64,000 bases of DNA from Nocardioides xinjiangensis (GTDB lineage: Bacteria; Actinomycetota; Actinomycetes; Propionibacteriales; Nocardioidaceae). The stretch spans positions 1,843,977 to 1,907,976 of the forward strand of contig NZ_JAFMSY010000001.1 in NCBI RefSeq assembly GCF_017916455.1. The letters are read 5' to 3'. Below the pieces are notes generated by a model, which was not told the DNA's origin, made no database searches, and saw nothing but the letters and a program-made list of their open reading frames with translations. Position numbers and translations under genes: made by a program. Shown here in pieces: positions 60,629 to 64,000 of this stretch (its first letter is position 1; each line of letters starts with the position of its first letter).

Positions 60629-61777
60629 TCAGCACCGTGGCATGCCGGGTGGCAACCCGTTCACGTTGATATCGCGCGCGACGGCTGAGGGGACCCATAG
60701 GCCGATCACACGTCCGCCCCAGGTGTCCGTGCTGCGCAGCCAGGTGTTCCATGTCTGGGTGGTTCCGTTGCTGAATCGAACCCCATACGGCGCCGCGTAG
60801 GTGCCGCACGAGAAGCCGACACCGAGCCCGTTCGCCCACCAGTAGTCGGCGGCGTTGGGTGGTCGGTTGCTGCGGGAGTACCAGGTCCCGTTCCATGGGT
60901 CTGTACGTGGCCACGTTCCGCCAAGGACTGCATCGGCGATGAAGTAGCCGCCCGTGAATGGTGGGTTGCCCGAGGTAGGCGGCGGTGGTGGGTTTGGTGA
61001 GGACGGCGGTGACGGTGGGACGGTAGGCGTGGGCGTCGGGGTAGCGGTTGGTGGGTCGTTGACTCCGCACGTGCCGCTGTACTCGCATTCAGGCGCATGC
61101 AAGGTGCAGGCACCGAGCAACTCGAAAAGGTCGATGGACCAGTTGGAGGGGGTGAACGGTTCGCAGGCGTCGTACTCGTTGAAGAGCCCGACGATCTGCT
61201 TGCCGATCCATTCTGGGACCTTTCGTATCCCCAAACCGATCAAGCACTTCGCCACCGTGACGGCCACACCAGGCGAAGGCTTCTTCAACGCTTTGAGGCA
61301 CCCCACGAGGTTGGTGAAGGTGCTGAGTTGGCGGACGTGCGCTACCGCGAAGCGACGGCCGTCAGACTTCGCGCGCTCCGCCTTCCACCGTCCGTCCACG
61401 TTATGCATGATGAGCGGGCGCCCCATCACCTTCGGCAGGCGGATGGCCACCCGACCACGCCACCGTGCGTAGATGTGGAAGTCGTACAGTTTGTCGCCGA
61501 GGTGAGCGATCTCAACTCGTCCACGGAAGCGCATGACGCCCGTGGGCACGCGAATGCTGACGCCATTGGATGCCTTGACGACTCCGCCCTCGGGGCCAAG
61601 CGTCCTGGCGGCGATGACCTTCCCGCCGAAGGGTGCCGTACGTGCGGACTCGGAGGCTGGTCCCGATGGCCCCTCGGGCGTTGCGACCACTGATGGCGCA
61701 GACAACTGCAGGATGAGGCCGAGGAGTGCTGCGACAGCGAGCAGCGCCGTAAACGGTCGCGAAGAGTTGCGAAGCAT
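60629..61777 (-). CDS. Secreted protein with Pro/Thr linker, unknown
   Basis: The 382-residue protein has a long signal peptide (LLAVAALLGLILQLS), a domain starting with GGKVIAARTLGPEGGVVKAS, a helical cysteine region (C-x-x-ALKKPSPG, then AKCLIGLGIRKVP), a Pro/Thr linker (TATPTPTPTVPPSPPSS) and a C-terminal module with GTWYSRSNRPP, FSNGTTQTWNTW and GLWVPSAV, ending PGMPRC. The end module resembles a repeat-type surface domain of actinobacterial secreted proteins. ATG at 61777 is chosen for GGGAGG just upstream. Function is unknown. Confidence 0.7.
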   Translation of the reverse strand: MLRNSSRPFTALLAVAALLGLILQLSAPSVVATPEGPSGPASESARTAPFGGKVIAARTLGPEGGVVKASNGVSIRVPTGVMRFRGRVEIAHLGDKLYDFHIYARWRGRVAIRLPKVMGRPLIMHNVDGRWKAERAKSDGRRFAVAHVRQLSTFTNLVGCLKALKKPSPGVAVTVAKCLIGLGIRKVPEWIGKQIVGLFNEYDACEPFTPSNWSIDLFELLGACTLHAPECEYSGTCGVNDPPTATPTPTPTVPPSPPSSPNPPPPPTSGNPPFTGGYFIADAVLGGTWPRTDPWNGTWYSRSNRPPNAADYWWANGLGVGFSCGTYAAPYGVRFSNGTTQTWNTWLRSTDTWGGRVIGLWVPSAVARDINVNGLPPGMPRC

Positions 61778-61895
61778 TGGTCCGCCTCCCGTTGGTTTCG
61801 GGGAGAGTAACTGCCAGGCGCTGTCCTGAGCACTGAGATCCACGCCTGTACCCCACCCGACTAGACCGGACCCGGCGGGGGCTGAGACAGCACGG

Positions 61896-62335
61896 GTGGC
61901 TGACGATGTGGCGGACATGCGGCACTACGCGGATGTCGAGTCCGCGGTGGTTCGCCACACAAACCGAGGCGTGGTTGTGAAGGTGCGCCATCAGAGCCTG
62001 CGCCGCGATGGCGATGCCGGGGTCTCGGTGTTCTTCGATGTCAACCGGGGGCGGTCGGGGCCGGAGTCGTCCTCAACGGCGGCCTGTACGAAGGCACGGA
62101 CTACGTGTTGTGGCGAGCACGGGGACTGAAGCCGAAGGGTCAGATGCTCATGTGCTCGTACCGCATGGGGGCTGACTATGCGAAGGACATCACCACGATG
62201 TGGGTGAGCCGAAGGTGTCTCGACGACCCAGCCAAGGTGCGCGCCGCCATCCGCGTTAGCGGGGGCATCGATCCGGACTTCGCCCAGGACTGGGTTGGCG
62301 AGCGTCGCTGGACCGATTGGCTGGCCCGCGCCTGA
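61896..62335 (+). pseudogene. Frameshifted remnant of a secreted-type protein
   Basis: Two adjacent frames make one protein when joined. The first (DDVADMRHYADVESAVV ... GVSVFFDVN) leads into the second (VVLNGGLYEGTDYVLWRARG ... RWTDWLARA), with the change falling at a run of five G near 62046-62050. The pattern fits a family of secreted actinobacterial proteins of unknown role, but the signal peptide expected before the first frame is missing. It therefore looks decayed, unless a sequence error explains the shift. Confidence 0.6.
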
Positions 62336-62654
62336 CGCGCCAGGGTGGGCGACCGCGCGCTCCGGTACTTCTTCGAGTGGCTAGCCGACAAGGTGTAAGC
62401 CCGGCCCTCCATGGCAGGTTGGCGCCGGGTGAATAACGTCACGTCGCATCTGCGCTTACTCCAATCCGGCAGACGAGTAGCCAGGCCGAGAGAGAACACC
62501 CGGTCTTGGGCCCCGACTCCGGGCGCTCAGTAGGAGCGGCCTTTTCCAGCGGAGCAGCCGACCTTTCAGATCGAAGCCCGCTCACGCGTCGCCGGGGTCG
62601 CTCTAGTTGCCGGAACCCACGTCGTTCGGGTTCTTCGCCTCCACCTCTGGCAGC
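62336..62654. other. Intergenic region without recognised gene
   Basis: These 319 bases contain no coding frame, hairpin or promoter that I can support. A frame open from 62607 could extend the next gene by 16 residues from a TTG. Confidence 0.4.
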
Positions 62655-63086
62655 ATGAGCCGCATGTACCACTCCGAATTGGTGGTGCCTGTTGCAGGGA
62701 CCCTCGTCCACGAGTTGCTGACAGAGATGCTCCGCGAGGGGCATGTGGGCGTGTACATGGTCGGCGGGCATGGTCGGCGGTGGCGCCTCGACCAGGACCA
62801 CTATGGCCCCCTCGAACGCCTTGACTTCAACATCTCGCAATGCGTGCGCGAGGTTGCCGACTCGATGTCTCCAGTAGACGGCTATCCCGCGCACTACCTG
62901 TATCTCGACCGCTTGATTGCCACCATTGAGATGCCATGGGCTGGCCTCATGACCGAGTGGAACCTGGTATACGACCGGGTGCCCCGCGGAACTCTTGTCA
63001 TCTCTGCGGCCGAGTCGCCTTCAGACCATGACTCTGGTACTTCGCTCATGCGACGTCTCCGGCGATGGTTCGGCCCGAATCACTGA
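62655..63086 (+). CDS. Unknown 143-residue cytoplasmic protein
   Basis: It begins MSRMYHSELVVPVAGTLVH and has mixed alpha/beta character with several Trp and Tyr (HYLYLDRLIATIEMPWAG), ending in a basic RRLRRWFGPNH tail. There is no signal peptide. I do not recognise the family. ATG at 62655 gives the most compact N-terminus. It is convergent with the gene pair at the right edge. Confidence 0.6.
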   Translation: MSRMYHSELVVPVAGTLVHELLTEMLREGHVGVYMVGGHGRRWRLDQDHYGPLERLDFNISQCVREVADSMSPVDGYPAHYLYLDRLIATIEMPWAGLMTEWNLVYDRVPRGTLVISAAESPSDHDSGTSLMRRLRRWFGPNH

Positions 63087-63109
63087 TCCGTCGGCCCCAC
63101 TCGGGTGCC

Positions 63110-63688
63110 TCAGCGCCTGTCGTCGAGACCCCAGACTGTCTCTCCGCGCCGGTCGGGTGGGTCGATGAGGATGACGGCCTTCTGGCTGAGATAGTCGGGC
63201 GAGGATCCGGGTTTGGCGTGTTGGAGCCAGTGGCGGATGACTGTGACGGGTTCAGCGTCGGGTCGGCAGTGCAGTCCGCGCATCATGAGGTCGACGCGGC
63301 GGCCCTGGTGTTCGCGATGCCATGTGGTCCAGCGGGTTGCTTCTCGGTCGGAGCGAGCGTTCGCCATCGCGTAGCGTTGGCGGCCTAGGTCCGAGGAACC
63401 GAAGTCGACGTGTTTGGTGCGCTTGTCTTCGGGGAACCGTCGGGCGCCCCTGGGTAGTGCGAAGAATGACCACACGTCGAGGTCCTTCACCCCGTTGCGT
63501 CGGTCGAGGTAGTGCAGGGCCGCGCCTTGCGCCAGGACGACTGCGATGAGGCGTCCGCGGTACTCGGGGTGCCGTTCGTAGAAGCCTTCGTGGTCTTGGG
63601 TGGCGATCTCGGAGAGTCGGCGCAGGTGGCGCTTAGTGAGGGGGACCTTGGAGCGAGCCGACCGGGCCGTGGTGGTGAGAGGCGTCAC
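63110..63688 (-). CDS. Nucleotidyltransferase-like protein
   Basis: The 192-residue protein has the layout of a minimal nucleotidyltransferase fold: G55-A-A in LAQGAALHYLD, the acidic pair D69-x-D71 in GVKDLDVWSFF, and a third acid D133 in RRVDLMM. A helical N-terminus (LTKRHLRRLSEIATQDHEGF) precedes it. Such enzymes add nucleotides to proteins, RNA or small molecules; the target here is unknown. The GTG start overlaps the stop of the upstream gene by 3 bases, so both are co-translated. Confidence 0.65.
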   Translation of the reverse strand: MTPLTTTARSARSKVPLTKRHLRRLSEIATQDHEGFYERHPEYRGRLIAVVLAQGAALHYLDRRNGVKDLDVWSFFALPRGARRFPEDKRTKHVDFGSSDLGRQRYAMANARSDREATRWTTWHREHQGRRVDLMMRGLHCRPDAEPVTVIRHWLQHAKPGSSPDYLSQKAVILIDPPDRRGETVWGLDDRR

Positions 63689-64000
63689 GGGTTCTCCTTC
63701 ACGGCGCCGTCTTCGCTGACGAACCACATGCGAATTCGGGCGGCGTCGAGCGAGGTACGGGTGTCCGCCCAAAGTCGGCGGTAGGTGGGGAAGTCCGGAA
63801 GGGCGATGACGGAGTGCCAGTCGGGCTCGTGGGTGCGCAACCGCATGGCGGCAAGAACGGCTTGTGAGTACCAGTGCCGGGCTTGGGTGGCGGGGTTGGT
63901 CTTCTTTGTTTCTCCTGCGCGGCGGGGGTCGGCGTAAGTGCCGCGGGTGGGGTAGCCCTTCACCTCGATGCCGATCCGCTCGGGTCCTCGTTCGGCAACA
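63685..64000 (-). CDS. Possible nuclease-fold protein, C-terminal part (cut by window edge)
   Basis: The frame is open to the right edge, so only the last 104 residues or so are visible. Near the start of the visible part is GIEVKGYPTRGTYADP, whose E-x-K after a hydrophobic strand resembles a PD-(D/E)xK nuclease core. Later come HWYSQAVLAAMRLR and VIALPDFPTYRRLW. If the first acidic residue lies upstream, a nuclease or DNA-binding restriction-type fold is plausible. It is coupled to the nucleotidyltransferase-like gene. Confidence 0.5.
   Translation of the reverse strand, partial: VAERGPERIGIEVKGYPTRGTYADPRRAGETKKTNPATQARHWYSQAVLAAMRLRTHEPDWHSVIALPDFPTYRRLWADTRTSLDAARIRMWFVSEDGAVKENP

Overview
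The window is a 64 kb stretch of a very GC-rich chromosome with densely packed genes on both strands. It looks like an actinobacterium, most likely of the Nocardioides/Propionibacteriales type (inference). Supporting signs are a RecQ with a phosphoribosyltransferase-like tail, a Bpa-type proteasome activator, DUF5926, DUF4446 and EcsC-family proteins, frequent GTG starts, 4-base stop/start overlaps, and a TAnnnT -10 box placed 6-7 bases before many start codons, which implies widespread leaderless transcription. No rRNA, tRNA, insertion sequence or CRISPR array was recognised.

Layout, left to right. 1-7 kb: the end of recQ, a palindromic repeat array, a DHA2 drug-efflux pump, a SNF2 helicase coupled to a SWIM zinc-finger protein, and a ferritin. 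7-14.3 kb: a TetR repressor gene, a two-component system, and a biotin-dependent acyl-CoA carboxylase (beta, alpha) with HMG-CoA lyase, which looks like the last steps of leucine breakdown. The same 18-base operator overlaps the -10 boxes of both the tetR gene and the carboxylase operon. 14.3-17.8 kb: three translationally coupled genes, two sulfotransferase-like proteins around a relative that has lost its P-loop. 17.8-24.8 kb: EcsC-like protein, Aat, a lipoprotein, a zinc-finger/HTH protein, a Nei/Fpg glycosylase, an AAA ATPase flanked by palindromic repeats, and a flavin disulfide reductase. 24.8-26 kb: a TerC-family membrane protein behind a probable yybP-ykoY manganese riboswitch. 26-37 kb: LysE exporter, UBP zinc finger, GDPD, a cyclase with a cyclic-nucleotide-binding partner, arginine deiminase, a GNAT protein, a TMEM165/GDT1 transporter, prephenate dehydratase and a PAP2-diacylglycerol kinase fusion. 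37-46.7 kb: serS with two HAD phosphatases, Bpa, a quinone oxidoreductase, DUF6457 with MobA, a nitrilase, a membrane protein, a lone biotin carrier and an aldo/keto reductase. 46.8-58.2 kb: an MFS pump, a CmtR-like metal sensor, VKOR, a CDF metal exporter, a GlsB-like protein, ChrA with a 31-residue membrane peptide behind it, a HAD-IIA phosphatase, an MMPL transporter with its TetR, a spermidine-synthase-like membrane fusion and a YbaK deacylase.

58.3-64 kb is different. Its base composition is visibly less GC-extreme, spacing is loose, and it carries short unknown genes, two apparently frameshifted genes and, at the right edge, a nucleotidyltransferase-like protein coupled to a gene running off the window. 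It reads as an accessory region.

Shared themes are metal handling (ferritin, TerC, TMEM165, CDF, ChrA, CmtR-like sensor), TetR control through palindromes placed on -10 boxes, and several families of nested palindromes that mostly sit between convergent genes.
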